Positions 1-6,432 are shown, counted from the first letter of the stretch. The stretch: 8,867 nucleotides of DNA from JBQTHP01 sp052389755 (GCA_052389755.1 JBQTHP010000267.1:1-8867), one strand, 5' to 3'. Notes: generated by a model from the letters alone, not told the origin. A program made the numbers and translations.

Positions 1-489
1 TACACCAACGTGCTCGGGATGCGCGTCGTCAAGGGTTTCGACATGGCCAAAGGCTATGGACAGCATTTCTTCTTCGACATCGGCAACGGCAACCTGCTCG
101 CGTTTTTCTGGTTTCGCGACGCCCGCAGAGGCGAACCTGGAGTCGCCAGCGCCAATGCCCTGCCGCTCAGCGGGCGCTCCATCTCCTCCGCGCACGGCTC
201 GATGAATCACGTGGCGATCCAGGTGCCTGCGGAGAAACTCGAGGAATATCGCCGCAAGCTCATCGAACGCGGCGTGGAGGTGACCGAGGTGGTCAATCAC
301 GCCGACGTCGAGCCCCCACCGGGCGGTGCTCGGGTCACGAAGAACGAGGACGAGAACACCTGGGTGCGCTCGATCTATTTCTGCGACCCCGACGGAATCA
401 CGCTGGAGTTCACGACGGAGCTGAAGGAGCCCAGCGGACTCATCGTCGAGCCGGTCGATGCCCAGGGACGCAAGGCGAGCGAACGCTGA
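1..489 (+). CDS. VOC (glyoxalase/dioxygenase-fold) family protein, 5' end outside the window
   Basis: The reading frame is open from base 1, beginning Tyr-Thr-Asn-Val-Leu-Gly-Met, and ends at TGA 487-489, so the true start lies upstream. The visible opening (TNVLGMRVV) is the usual 'YxxVLGM' strand of a vicinal oxygen chelate module. Further on are a second-module strand with a probable metal His (SMNHVAIQVP) and a closing SIYFCDPDGITLEFT segment, whose Glu is the usual second-module metal ligand. Such proteins bind a divalent metal and act as glyoxalases, extradiol dioxygenases, epimerases or resistance proteins; the sequence does not decide which. The following FMN reductase starts 2 bases after the stop, so the two are probably co-transcribed. 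An internal ATG at 19 could be mistaken for the start, but conserved residues precede it. Family assignment is firm; the substrate is unknown. Confidence 0.85.
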   Translation, partial: YTNVLGMRVVKGFDMAKGYGQHFFFDIGNGNLLAFFWFRDARRGEPGVASANALPLSGRSISSAHGSMNHVAIQVPAEKLEEYRRKLIERGVEVTEVVNHADVEPPPGGARVTKNEDENTWVRSIYFCDPDGITLEFTTELKEPSGLIVEPVDAQGRKASER

Positions 490-491
490 CC

Positions 492-1076
492 GTGAGCGAG
501 CCCGCGACGATCCTCGCGTTTGCGGGCAGCACTCGCAGCAACTCGCTGAACAAGAAGCTCCTCGCGATTGCCGTGGCCGGTGCGCGTGCGGCTGGGGGCG
601 CCGTCGATCTGATCGACCTGCGGGATTTTCCATTGCCGCTCTACGATGGGGACCTCGAGGCTTCGGAGGGCCTTCCGGCGAACGCGATCACGCTGAAAGA
701 CCTGTTCCTGAGTCATCGAGGCCTGCTGATCGCGACGCCCGAGTACAACGGATCGGTCACCGGAGTCCTCAAGAACGTCATCGACTGGGTGTCACGGCCC
801 GCTCCGGGCGAGGCGTCGCTCGCCTGCTTCACCGGCAAGGTCGCCGCACTCCTCTCCGCCGGGTTGGGACCGGTGGGCGGGATCCGTTCGCAGACTCACC
901 TTCGACAGATACTCGGCACCATCAACGTGATCCTGCTGCCCCAGCAGTGGCGCGTGCCGCTCGCGACGGACGCGAGCTTCGACGACGCCGGCAACCTCAG
1001 GGACGCGACGGCACAGAAAATGGCTCAGGATGTGGGAACGGCACTCGCGCGATTTCTGCAGCGGCTCGCCGTCTGA
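492..1076 (+). CDS. NAD(P)H-dependent FMN reductase (flavodoxin-like fold)
   Basis: This is a 194-residue protein starting with GTG at 492, two bases after the VOC stop; a purine-rich AAGGCGAG lies at 472-479. The FMN phosphate-binding loop is visible near the N-terminus (AGSTRSNSLNKKL, residues 11-23). The family hallmark PEYNGS is at 83-88, followed by the helix GVLKNVIDWVSRP at 91-103. A glycine-rich loop follows at 123-130. Length and motif order match the NADPH-dependent FMN reductase/azoreductase family (ArsH, SsuE and chromate reductase relatives). These soluble enzymes use NAD(P)H to reduce FMN, quinones or xenobiotics. With the VOC gene it may form a small detoxification or catabolic pair, but that link rests only on adjacency. 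The stop codon lies inside a perfect inverted repeat at 1072-1088. Confidence 0.9.
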   Translation: MSEPATILAFAGSTRSNSLNKKLLAIAVAGARAAGGAVDLIDLRDFPLPLYDGDLEASEGLPANAITLKDLFLSHRGLLIATPEYNGSVTGVLKNVIDWVSRPAPGEASLACFTGKVAALLSAGLGPVGGIRSQTHLRQILGTINVILLPQQWRVPLATDASFDDAGNLRDATAQKMAQDVGTALARFLQRLAV

Positions 1077-1088
1077 GCGGCGCTCAGA
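1072..1088 (+). terminator. Perfect 7-3-7 inverted repeat at the end of the FMN reductase gene
   Basis: TCTGAGC (1072-1078) pairs perfectly with GCTCAGA (1082-1088) across a GGC loop. The arms include the TGA stop of the preceding gene. The position between two transcription units fits a terminator or an mRNA-stabilising 3' hairpin. No U-run follows (ATCAGGCTGG comes next), so a classical intrinsic terminator is not supported. Confidence 0.4.
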
Positions 1089-1107
1089 ATCAGGCTGGCA
1101 ACACAAT

Positions 1108-1136
1108 TTGATCAGATGCTGTTCATTGACTAAACT
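1108..1136 (+). promoter_or_regulatory. Candidate sigma70 promoter of the toxin-antitoxin module
   Basis: TTGATC (1108-1113) and TAAACT (1131-1136) are separated by exactly 17 bases, each matching the sigma70 consensus at 4 of 6 positions. They lie in the only clearly AT-richer stretch of the left half, just upstream of the antitoxin. A strong Shine-Dalgarno GGAGGG follows at 1151-1156, five bases before the ATG at 1162. An overlapping TTGACT at 1126-1131 has no acceptable partner -10. Confidence 0.45.
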
Positions 1137-1146
1137 AGAGTTAGTT
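1133..1146. promoter_or_regulatory. Candidate toxin-antitoxin autoregulatory operator
   Basis: AACTA (1133-1137) and TAGTT (1142-1146) form an inverted repeat around a 4-base spacer. It overlaps the candidate -10 and sits just before the Shine-Dalgarno. Phd/YefM antitoxins typically bind short palindromes in their own promoters, with the toxin as co-repressor, so this is the natural candidate site. The arms are short and the assignment is inferred from position. Confidence 0.35.
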
Positions 1147-1161
1147 CAATGGAGGGTCTCT

Positions 1162-1401
1162 ATGAGCACCGTGGTCAACATTCACGAGGCGAAGACTCAT
1201 CTCTCGCGTATCGTCGACGATGTCGCCGCGGGCGCCGAAGTGATCATCGCAAAGGCTGGCAAGCCGATGGCCCGCCTCGTACCGATGCAAGCAGCCTCGC
1301 GACCGAAGAAGCTTGGACTGCTCAAGGGCAGAATCAAGGTACCGAGCGACTTTAATGCCCCGTTGCCGGAATCCGTCCTGGCGCAGTTTGAACGTAAGTA
1401 G
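1162..1401 (+). CDS. Type II toxin-antitoxin antitoxin, Phd/YefM (prevent-host-death) family
   Basis: This is a 79-residue protein with a strong Shine-Dalgarno (GGAGGG, 1151-1156). The N-terminal DNA-binding and dimerisation part has the family opening VNIHEAKTHLSRIVDDV (residues 5-21), followed by the strand-turn-strand AEVIIAKAGKPMARLVP (25-41). The basic linker and C-terminal segment (GLLKGRIKVP, 52-61; PLPESVLAQFE, 68-78) is the type that usually wraps and blocks a VapC-like PIN toxin. The frame is open further upstream, but residues before this Met look like random translation of intergenic DNA. The toxin start lies 2 bases after the stop, so the two are co-transcribed and probably coupled. 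The protein is expected to neutralise the toxin and repress its own promoter, possibly at 1133-1146. Confidence 0.93.
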   Translation: MSTVVNIHEAKTHLSRIVDDVAAGAEVIIAKAGKPMARLVPMQAASRPKKLGLLKGRIKVPSDFNAPLPESVLAQFERK

Positions 1402-1403
1402 TT

Positions 1404-1778
1404 GTGCGGGTCCTCCTGGATACGCATCTGCTCCTTTGGTCGCTCGCGAGTCCGGCGAAGCTCCCAAAGACCGCGCGGACAATCATTGACAGGGCCGAAG
1501 TCTATGTCAGCGCTGCGTCGATCTGGGAGATCAGCATCAAGAGTTCGCTCGGCAAGCTGTCCGCGAGTTCGGCGGATATTCTCGCCGCACTGGCGCCGGC
1601 GGGATTCGCAGTGCTTTCGGTGACCGGCGAGCACGCCGCCAGGGTGAGTGATCTGCCGGCCGTTCACCGCGACCCCTTCGACCGCATGCTGGTCGCTCAG
1701 GCGCTCTGCGAGCCTATGAACCTGCTGACCAACGACGAAGCCCTGCGGGCGTATGGCTCATACATCACTGTTGCTTGA
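1404..1778 (+). CDS. Type II toxin, VapC-like PIN-domain ribonuclease
   Basis: This 124-residue protein starts with GTG at 1404, two bases after the antitoxin stop. It is a complete PIN domain with its acidic metal-binding residues visible: Asp6 in LLDTHLLLW, Glu42 in ASIWEISIK, Asp93 in HRDPFDRMLVAQA, and Asp111 in LLTNDEAL. These form the Mg2+/Mn2+ site of PIN nucleases, and the toxin should cleave RNA when freed from the antitoxin. The 'DTHLLLW' and 'HRDPFDRML' forms are typical of the PIN subgroup paired with Phd/YefM antitoxins rather than with AbrB-type VapB. All residues needed for activity appear intact. Its last 21 bases overlap the 3' end of the oppositely oriented kinase gene. The RNA target cannot be deduced. 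Confidence 0.92.
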   Translation: MRVLLDTHLLLWSLASPAKLPKTARTIIDRAEVYVSAASIWEISIKSSLGKLSASSADILAALAPAGFAVLSVTGEHAARVSDLPAVHRDPFDRMLVAQALCEPMNLLTNDEALRAYGSYITVA

Positions 1779-2828
1779 TCCGACATTTGGAGAGTGGCCG
1801 CGCTTGCGGTACGCGGTTCGGCAGTAAGAAGCGCGGTGGCTCAACGCTGCCCGCCACCGTGCAGCGACCTCATTAAGAGAGCTCGTCGGGCGCGCGATCA
1901 GCGGGCGGGCGGTCGCGCGCACGAGCGACTTCGCATCCTCGTCGGGAAGGTATTCGACCGGGGATTTGCCGTCGACGCGCGCGAGAAACAGCGCCGGGAG
2001 CAGTGCCGCCGTGCGCGCTTCGAGCCCCGCGGCCGGCTCCCACGACGCGCCCTCAAGATACGCGTGCGCAAACTTTTCGAAGCACTCGAGATACCGTTCC
2101 CGCGCGGCGGGTCGCGCGAGGCACTTCAGCAGGACATGATTCAGGCAGAACGCGGCAGCGAATGCCGGCTCGCCGAACCACGCGCACTCGGCGTCGAGGA
2201 ACACCGGCCCGCGTGGACCGAGCAGGATATTTTTCGGGCTCACATCGCCGTGCACGAGCGCGATGCGCGCCGCGCCGGTCCGCTCGACGAGCTCACCCAG
2301 CCGGCTGGCAAGATCAGGATGCTTCACCGCGGTCGCGATCAGATACGGCTCGAGGCGTATCGCGTGAAAGAGCGGCAGCGTATCGAACGCGCGCTCGAGC
2401 GTGGCATCGCCTGCGCTCGCTGCATGGAGTATCGCGAGTCGTGTCCCGACCGCCGCCGCATCCTCGGCGCGGATCACACCATCGAGCAGCAACCGCTTCC
2501 AGTTGGGAAAACGTTCGGGATCCAGGTACTCCATCGCGAACATCCCGAGCTCGGGATCGTGCGCGACCGGCGCTGGGACCGCATCGGGTGCATGGGCAGC
2601 GGCAAACTTGAGCCACGCCCATTCGTAAGCATTGCGCGAGACCGGGACAAGCCACTCCGCCTGCACCTTCAATCGGCCCAGCGCGCGCTTCACGCAGAGC
2701 GTGCGATCGGGAAGCTCGACGCGCCAGATCTCGGAAGACACGCCGCCCGTGAGCGGGATCCATTTCGCGCTTGCGCCGGGCGGGGCGAGTCGCGCGCGCT
2801 GCAGGAAGCCGTCGAGCTCGCCGTTCAC
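1758..2828 (-). CDS. APH-fold (aminoglycoside phosphotransferase-like) small-molecule kinase
   Basis: This 356-residue protein starts with GTG at 2828, overlapping the enolase-like stop by 4 bases (GTGA), so it is translationally coupled. The kinase fold is clear: a glycine-rich loop (LTGGVSSEIW, 26-35), the ATP-site Lys47 in CVKRA, and a hinge region around MEYLDP (99-104). The catalytic loop is LVHGDVSPKNILL (191-203), with Asp195 as base and Asn200. The metal-binding FLDAECAWFGEP (210-221) contains Asp212. The family includes kinases for aminoglycosides, choline, homoserine and methylthioribose, so the name alone says nothing about antibiotic resistance. Coupling to a 2-hydroxyacid dehydrogenase and an enolase paralogue suggests phosphorylation of a hydroxyacid or related metabolite; that is inference. 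The C-terminal 24 or so residues (about 333-356) are Ser/Arg-rich and unlike a folded end. They are encoded next to and inside the toxin 3' end, and may be read-through into acquired DNA. Confidence 0.85.
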   Translation of the reverse strand: MNGELDGFLQRARLAPPGASAKWIPLTGGVSSEIWRVELPDRTLCVKRALGRLKVQAEWLVPVSRNAYEWAWLKFAAAHAPDAVPAPVAHDPELGMFAMEYLDPERFPNWKRLLLDGVIRAEDAAAVGTRLAILHAASAGDATLERAFDTLPLFHAIRLEPYLIATAVKHPDLASRLGELVERTGAARIALVHGDVSPKNILLGPRGPVFLDAECAWFGEPAFAAAFCLNHVLLKCLARPAARERYLECFEKFAHAYLEGASWEPAAGLEARTAALLPALFLARVDGKSPVEYLPDEDAKSLVRATARPLIARPTSSLNEVAARWRAALSHRASYCRTAYRKRGHSPNVGSSNSDV

Positions 2829-4126
2829 GGCCGACGCGGTGCGAGCGCCGCCCGCCCTGCAAAGGGCGCGCCGCTCTCCTCCTCGATGCGCAGCAACTGG
2901 TTGTACTTCGCCAGGCGGTCCGAGCAGCGCAGCGATCCGATCTTGATCTGTCCGGCCGCGGTGCCGACGGCCAGATCGGCAATGAAGCTGTCTTCGGTCT
3001 CCCCGGACCGCGCCGACACGATCGGCGCATAGCCGCTCGCGCGGGCGGCGGCGATCACATCGAGCGTCCCGCTCAGCGTGCCGTTCTGGTTGAGCTTCAC
3101 CAGCACGCCGTTTGCGACGCCTTCCTTCACTCCGCGTCTCACGCGAGCAAGGTTCGTGGCGAAGAGATCATCGCCTACGAGCTGTATCGAGGCTTGCAGT
3201 CGTTCGCCGAGCACCCGCCAGTGCTCCCAATCCTCCTCGCCGAGCGCATCCTCGATCGAGAGCACGGGGAAATCCCGAATCCAGGTTTCGACGAGCTGGA
3301 TGACTTCGCGCGCGTCCCGCTCGCGTCCTTCGCGAGCGAAGCGATAGTAGCGCCCGTCTGCGTACTGCAGGGACGTGGCAGCCACGTCGACGGCAATCGC
3401 AATGTCCACGCCCGGTTCGAGCCCGGCATGCACGACAGATTCGATGAACAGCGCGAGTGCCTCCTCGGTCGTCGCGCACCCCGGGCTCAATCCGCCCTCA
3501 TCCGCAAGCAGCACGGTCAAGCCACGACGGGACATGACCTCGCTCGCCGCGTTGCGCACCCGCGCGACGACGCGGATGGCCTCTTCCATCGATCCGGCTC
3601 GCAACGGGATGGCCAGCAAATCCTGGATGTCCATGCCGCGCCCGGCATGCAGACCGCCGCTCAGAATGTTGACCATGGGCAGTGGCATCGTGAGATCGCG
3701 CGTGCCCGAGAGCTCCGCGACGCGCGCATACAGCTGTTGCCCGCTCGCCGCGGCGGCGGCACGGCATGCGGCGAGCGACACACCGAGTACGGAGTTTGCA
3801 CCGAGGCGCCGCAGCGACGGCGTCCCGTCGAGCTCGCGGAGGAATTCGTCGAGCGCGCGCTGATCGAGCGCATCGCGCCCGCACACGCCGACGGCGATCT
3901 CTCCGTTCACATTCGCGATGGCGCGCAGCACGCCGCGCCCGTCGTAGACGGTCGGATCCGCGTCCCGCAACTCGTGCGCCTCGGCTGCACCGGTCGAAGC
4001 ACCGGAAGGCACGGCAGCGCGCCCGCGACTGCCGTCCGCGAGCGTAACGTCCACCTCGACGGTCGGACGACCGCGTGAATCGAGGATCTGCCGTCCGCGT
4101 ATCTCGCGTATCGCCGTCCGGCTCAT
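2825..4126 (-). CDS. Enolase-family protein, divergent paralogue with altered active site
   Basis: At 433 residues it has normal enolase length and architecture. Starting at ATG 4126, it overlaps the dehydrogenase stop by 4 bases (ATGA). Classical motifs are present: GRQILDSRGRPTVEV (11-25), PSGASTG loop (40-46), ADEGGLSP with the catalytic Glu210, metal ligands Asp247 (VDVAA), Glu292 (SIEDAL) and Asp319/320 (VGDDLF). The catalytic Lys344 is in VKLNQ, with Arg373-Ser374 in RSGETED and Lys395 in GQIKIGS. Two conserved positions differ. Housekeeping enolases read VSHRSGETED, but here the His is Ala372. The usual DIQE motif is DIQD (Asp169). His160 is kept, in a changed context (GGLHAGRG instead of GGEHADN). 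Enolases convert 2-phosphoglycerate to phosphoenolpyruvate. This copy keeps the metal, acid-base and phosphate sites but may act on another phosphorylated hydroxyacid. It is probably not the organism's glycolytic enolase. Confidence 0.9.
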   Translation of the reverse strand: MSRTAIREIRGRQILDSRGRPTVEVDVTLADGSRGRAAVPSGASTGAAEAHELRDADPTVYDGRGVLRAIANVNGEIAVGVCGRDALDQRALDEFLRELDGTPSLRRLGANSVLGVSLAACRAAAAASGQQLYARVAELSGTRDLTMPLPMVNILSGGLHAGRGMDIQDLLAIPLRAGSMEEAIRVVARVRNAASEVMSRRGLTVLLADEGGLSPGCATTEEALALFIESVVHAGLEPGVDIAIAVDVAATSLQYADGRYYRFAREGRERDAREVIQLVETWIRDFPVLSIEDALGEEDWEHWRVLGERLQASIQLVGDDLFATNLARVRRGVKEGVANGVLVKLNQNGTLSGTLDVIAAARASGYAPIVSARSGETEDSFIADLAVGTAAGQIKIGSLRCSDRLAKYNQLLRIEEESGAPFAGRAALAPRRP

Positions 4127-5085
4127 CGCGGGATCTCCGGTGCGTTACGGGCCTCGAGCGGTCGCTCACCGCGCAGAACCCGCACCACCTCCTCCGAGGC
4201 GCGACGTCGCAACTCCGCGAGTGAGGCGTCCGACGAGAACGCCACGTGCGGCGTGATGCTCAGGTTTTCACGCGCGGCGAGCATCGGATCGGCGGGCTCC
4301 TGCTCCAGCACGTCGAGCGCGGCGCCGCACAGCTGGCCGCGATCGAGCGCTTCGATGAGCGCCTGCGTGTCGACTATGGCGCCGCGACTCACGTTGATCA
4401 GGAAGGCGCCCGGCTTCACTAGCGCGAGACGCTCGCGATTCAGAAGATGATGCGTGTCGGCCGTGAGCGGCGCGTGGACGACGATGGCGTCGGAACGTCG
4501 GAGGAGCTCCTCGAGCCCGACGAATTCGACCACCTCGTCGCGCGGGCGGGGGTGCGCGACGTGAGCGAGAAGGCGCACGCCGAATCCCGCGAGCTTCTGT
4601 GCCGTGCGCCGACCGATGCGCCCGTAGCCGATGAGGCCGCAGGTGAGCGTCGAGACTCGGCGCAGGCGCGCGGTGGCCGGCTGCCATTCTCCCCGCTTCG
4701 TCGCGCGATCGAAGTGCACGAGCCCCCTCGCCCAGGCGAGGAGCATCCCGACCGCGTGATCCGACACCTCCTCCACACAGTAATCCGGCACGTTGGTGAC
4801 CCAGACCCCGCGCCGCGTGGCCTCCTCTACCGCGATGTTGTCCAGACCGACGCCCAGTCGTGCAACGATCGCGAGCGACGGCGAGGCGGCGATGGCCGCG
4901 CTGGAGACCGGAGCCCAGCACGTCATGATCGCCGCGGGCTGATATTCGCGCACGAGTCGCTCGATCGTCTCGCGCGAGGCGGGCGCGGAAGGGCCCGACA
5001 CGACGCGAAAACCCGCTGGCTCGAGCACGCCCTTTTCGATCGCAAGGTCGGGCCACGCGTAGTCCGTCACCAGAACGGTCTTCAT
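4123..5085 (-). CDS. D-2-hydroxyacid dehydrogenase (phosphoglycerate dehydrogenase/hydroxypyruvate reductase type)
   Basis: This 320-residue protein starts at ATG 5085, with AGGA four bases upstream, and is the first gene of a three-gene operon. The N-terminal catalytic half contains ARLGVGLDNI (75-84) and the inter-domain VSDHAVGMLLAWAR (107-120). The Rossmann domain carries GLIGYGRIGRRTA (150-162), with GxGxxG at 153-158. The catalytic triad is visible as Arg234 (INVSRGAIVD), Glu263 (LEQEP) and His280 (ITPHVAF). It should interconvert a 2-oxoacid and a D-2-hydroxyacid. There is no C-terminal ACT domain, so it resembles short PGDH/glyoxylate-hydroxypyruvate reductases more than long SerA. 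At the end of the second Rossmann strand, where NAD-dependent members carry Asp, the sequence reads LLAHVAHPRPR, with no Asp and nearby Arg. That may favour NADP(H). The substrate is not known; operon partners suggest that its product or precursor is phosphorylated. Confidence 0.9.
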   Translation of the reverse strand: MKTVLVTDYAWPDLAIEKGVLEPAGFRVVSGPSAPASRETIERLVREYQPAAIMTCWAPVSSAAIAASPSLAIVARLGVGLDNIAVEEATRRGVWVTNVPDYCVEEVSDHAVGMLLAWARGLVHFDRATKRGEWQPATARLRRVSTLTCGLIGYGRIGRRTAQKLAGFGVRLLAHVAHPRPRDEVVEFVGLEELLRRSDAIVVHAPLTADTHHLLNRERLALVKPGAFLINVSRGAIVDTQALIEALDRGQLCGAALDVLEQEPADPMLAARENLSITPHVAFSSDASLAELRRRASEEVVRVLRGERPLEARNAPEIPR

Positions 5086-5131
5086 AGGATCCTGCAGTTA
5101 TACTAGTTAGTAACCGAATGATTGTCGCCAG
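5086..5131. promoter_or_regulatory. Divergent control region between the dehydrogenase operon and the Rieske oxygenase gene
   Basis: Only 46 bases separate the two start codons, and they must serve both directions. A perfect dyad TACTA-GT-TAGTA lies at 5101-5112. It overlaps a -10-like TATACT on the + strand (5099-5104) and a -10-like TATAAC on the - strand (5102-5097), each matching 5 of 6 consensus positions. A protein bound to the dyad could therefore control both transcripts. No convincing -35 hexamer is seen for either direction, which would fit activator dependence. The Rieske gene also has no clear Shine-Dalgarno in its short leader. No regulator gene is present in the window. Confidence 0.45.
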
Positions 5132-6415
5132 ATGACTCCCGCGGACAATGAAGTCTTATGCCGCGTCGAGGGCGCCGCCCCGATGGGAAAGCTGATGCGC
5201 GCGCATTGGCTGCCGGCGTGCATGTCCGAGGAGGTCACCGATCGCGACGGCGCTCCGGTGCGGGCCCGCCTGCTCGGCGAGAACATGGTCGTCTTCCGCG
5301 ATACGCAGGGGCGGCTGGGATCGCTCGCAGAGCAATGCCCACATCGCCACGCCTCACTCGCATTCGGCCGCAATGAGGAATGCGGGCTGAGGTGCCTCTA
5401 CCACGGCTGGAAGTTCGACGTAGAGGGCAATGTGCTCGAGATGCCGTCCGAGCCCGCCGATGCGCGCATGCGCAGGAATCTCAAGCACAAGTCATACCTC
5501 GTGCGCGAAGGCGGCGGATTCATCTGGGTGTGGATGGGAGACGCCAGGGCACCGCGCGATCTGGAGTCCCCCGCGTGGGCTCCAGCCCCGACCACGAAGA
5601 TCAGCATCGTGAAAATCCACGTGGCCTGCAACTGGGCGCAGGTCCTCGAGGGCTCGATCGATTCGGCTCACAGCTCGACCCTGCACGCGACGAACATGCC
5701 GCCCGCGGAAACGGTCGCGGGCTCGACGGCGACCGAGTCCGCATGGCTGCGTCCGTCGGTCGACAAAGCCCCTCGCCTTCAGGTGGAGATCACCAGTTGG
5801 GGATTTCGGTACGCGGCACTGCGAACGCCCATTCGCGACCCCGACACTCACCAGTACGTGCGCACGACGCTGTTCATCGCACCGTTCACCGTGCTCATTC
5901 CGCCGAACGACCAGTACAACCTGGCGCAGATGCTGGTGCCGACGGATGACGTGAACTGCATGTTCTACTGGATCGCGTGGCATCGGACGAAAGGCATCGC
6001 TCAGCCGGCGTGGCGAAGGTTCTGCAATGCCGAGGTCGGAATCGACCTCGACGCGAATTACCGCAAGCTGCGCAACGCCTCGAATGACTACCTGCAGGAT
6101 CGCGAAGCGATGAAGCGCGGCGATTTCACGGGCATCAAGGGTGTGCCCGCGCAGGACATGGCGATGTGGGAGTCGATGGGCCCGATCACCGATCGCACCC
6201 ATGATCACCTGGGGTCGAGCGACCTGGCCGTCGTCGAGTTTCGGCGGCAGATGGTGGCCGCTGCGAAGAAGGTTGCTGCGGGCGGCCCGGCCATCGGCAG
6301 CGAGCAGCATGTCCCGCATGTTCACCTCGCCTCGTTCGAGGGCGTGGTGCCGAAAACCACGGACTGGAAGAGCCTCGCGCCGCTCGACGCGGCGCCCGAG
6401 GCCCAAAGCGCCTAG
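5132..6415 (+). CDS. Rieske non-heme iron oxygenase alpha subunit, phthalate 4,5-dioxygenase-like
   Basis: This 427-residue protein starts at ATG 5132; the N-terminus (MTPADNEVLCRV, then MGKLMRAHWLPA) matches the usual opening of this subgroup and supports the start. The Rieske [2Fe-2S] ligands are Cys69-x-His71 and Cys88-x2-His91, with the standard 16-residue gap. The mononuclear iron motif is EGSIDSAHSSTLH (173-185): the bridging acid is Asp177 and the iron ligands are His180 and His185. The C-terminal segment (AQDMAMWESMGPITDRTHDHLG) is typical of phthalate 4,5-dioxygenase relatives and probably supplies the third iron ligand. The enzyme should hydroxylate an aromatic acid using O2 and electrons from a reductase, which is not encoded here. 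Nearby homologues of the next two phthalate enzymes support an aromatic diacid or similar substrate. An O-demethylase role is also possible, because this fold covers both reactions. Confidence 0.9.
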   Translation: MTPADNEVLCRVEGAAPMGKLMRAHWLPACMSEEVTDRDGAPVRARLLGENMVVFRDTQGRLGSLAEQCPHRHASLAFGRNEECGLRCLYHGWKFDVEGNVLEMPSEPADARMRRNLKHKSYLVREGGGFIWVWMGDARAPRDLESPAWAPAPTTKISIVKIHVACNWAQVLEGSIDSAHSSTLHATNMPPAETVAGSTATESAWLRPSVDKAPRLQVEITSWGFRYAALRTPIRDPDTHQYVRTTLFIAPFTVLIPPNDQYNLAQMLVPTDDVNCMFYWIAWHRTKGIAQPAWRRFCNAEVGIDLDANYRKLRNASNDYLQDREAMKRGDFTGIKGVPAQDMAMWESMGPITDRTHDHLGSSDLAVVEFRRQMVAAAKKVAAGGPAIGSEQHVPHVHLASFEGVVPKTTDWKSLAPLDAAPEAQSA

Positions 6416-6432
6416 TAACCTGTCCGACTGGC

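Noticed and set aside
1030..1161. In-frame extension upstream of the antitoxin
   Set aside because: It overlaps the FMN reductase gene and the intergenic hairpin. The strong Shine-Dalgarno and the conserved N-terminus both point to ATG 1162.
1758..2828. Reading the kinase as an aminoglycoside resistance gene
   Set aside because: Only the general APH fold is seen. The gene is coupled to two metabolic enzymes, with no resistance or mobile context of its own.
2771..4078. Long plus-strand open frame opposite the enolase gene (435 codons), and a similar 412-codon frame at 1794-3032
   Set aside because: They translate to Arg/Ala/Gly-rich sequence with no recognisable motif, while the opposite strand encodes clear enolase and kinase domains. 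Long antisense frames are expected in GC-rich DNA.
5087..5107. Cluster of BamHI, PstI and SpeI sites suggesting a cloning scar
   Set aside because: It is a natural-looking intergenic gap with coherent genes on both sides. Palindromic hexamers are expected in a dyad-rich control region, and there is no vector sequence.
1134..5114. Resemblance between ACTAGAGTTAGTTC (1134-1147) and ACTAGTTAGTAAC (5102-5114) as a shared operator
   Set aside because: The match needs a 2-base gap and the sites belong to unrelated gene types; it is too short to separate from chance.
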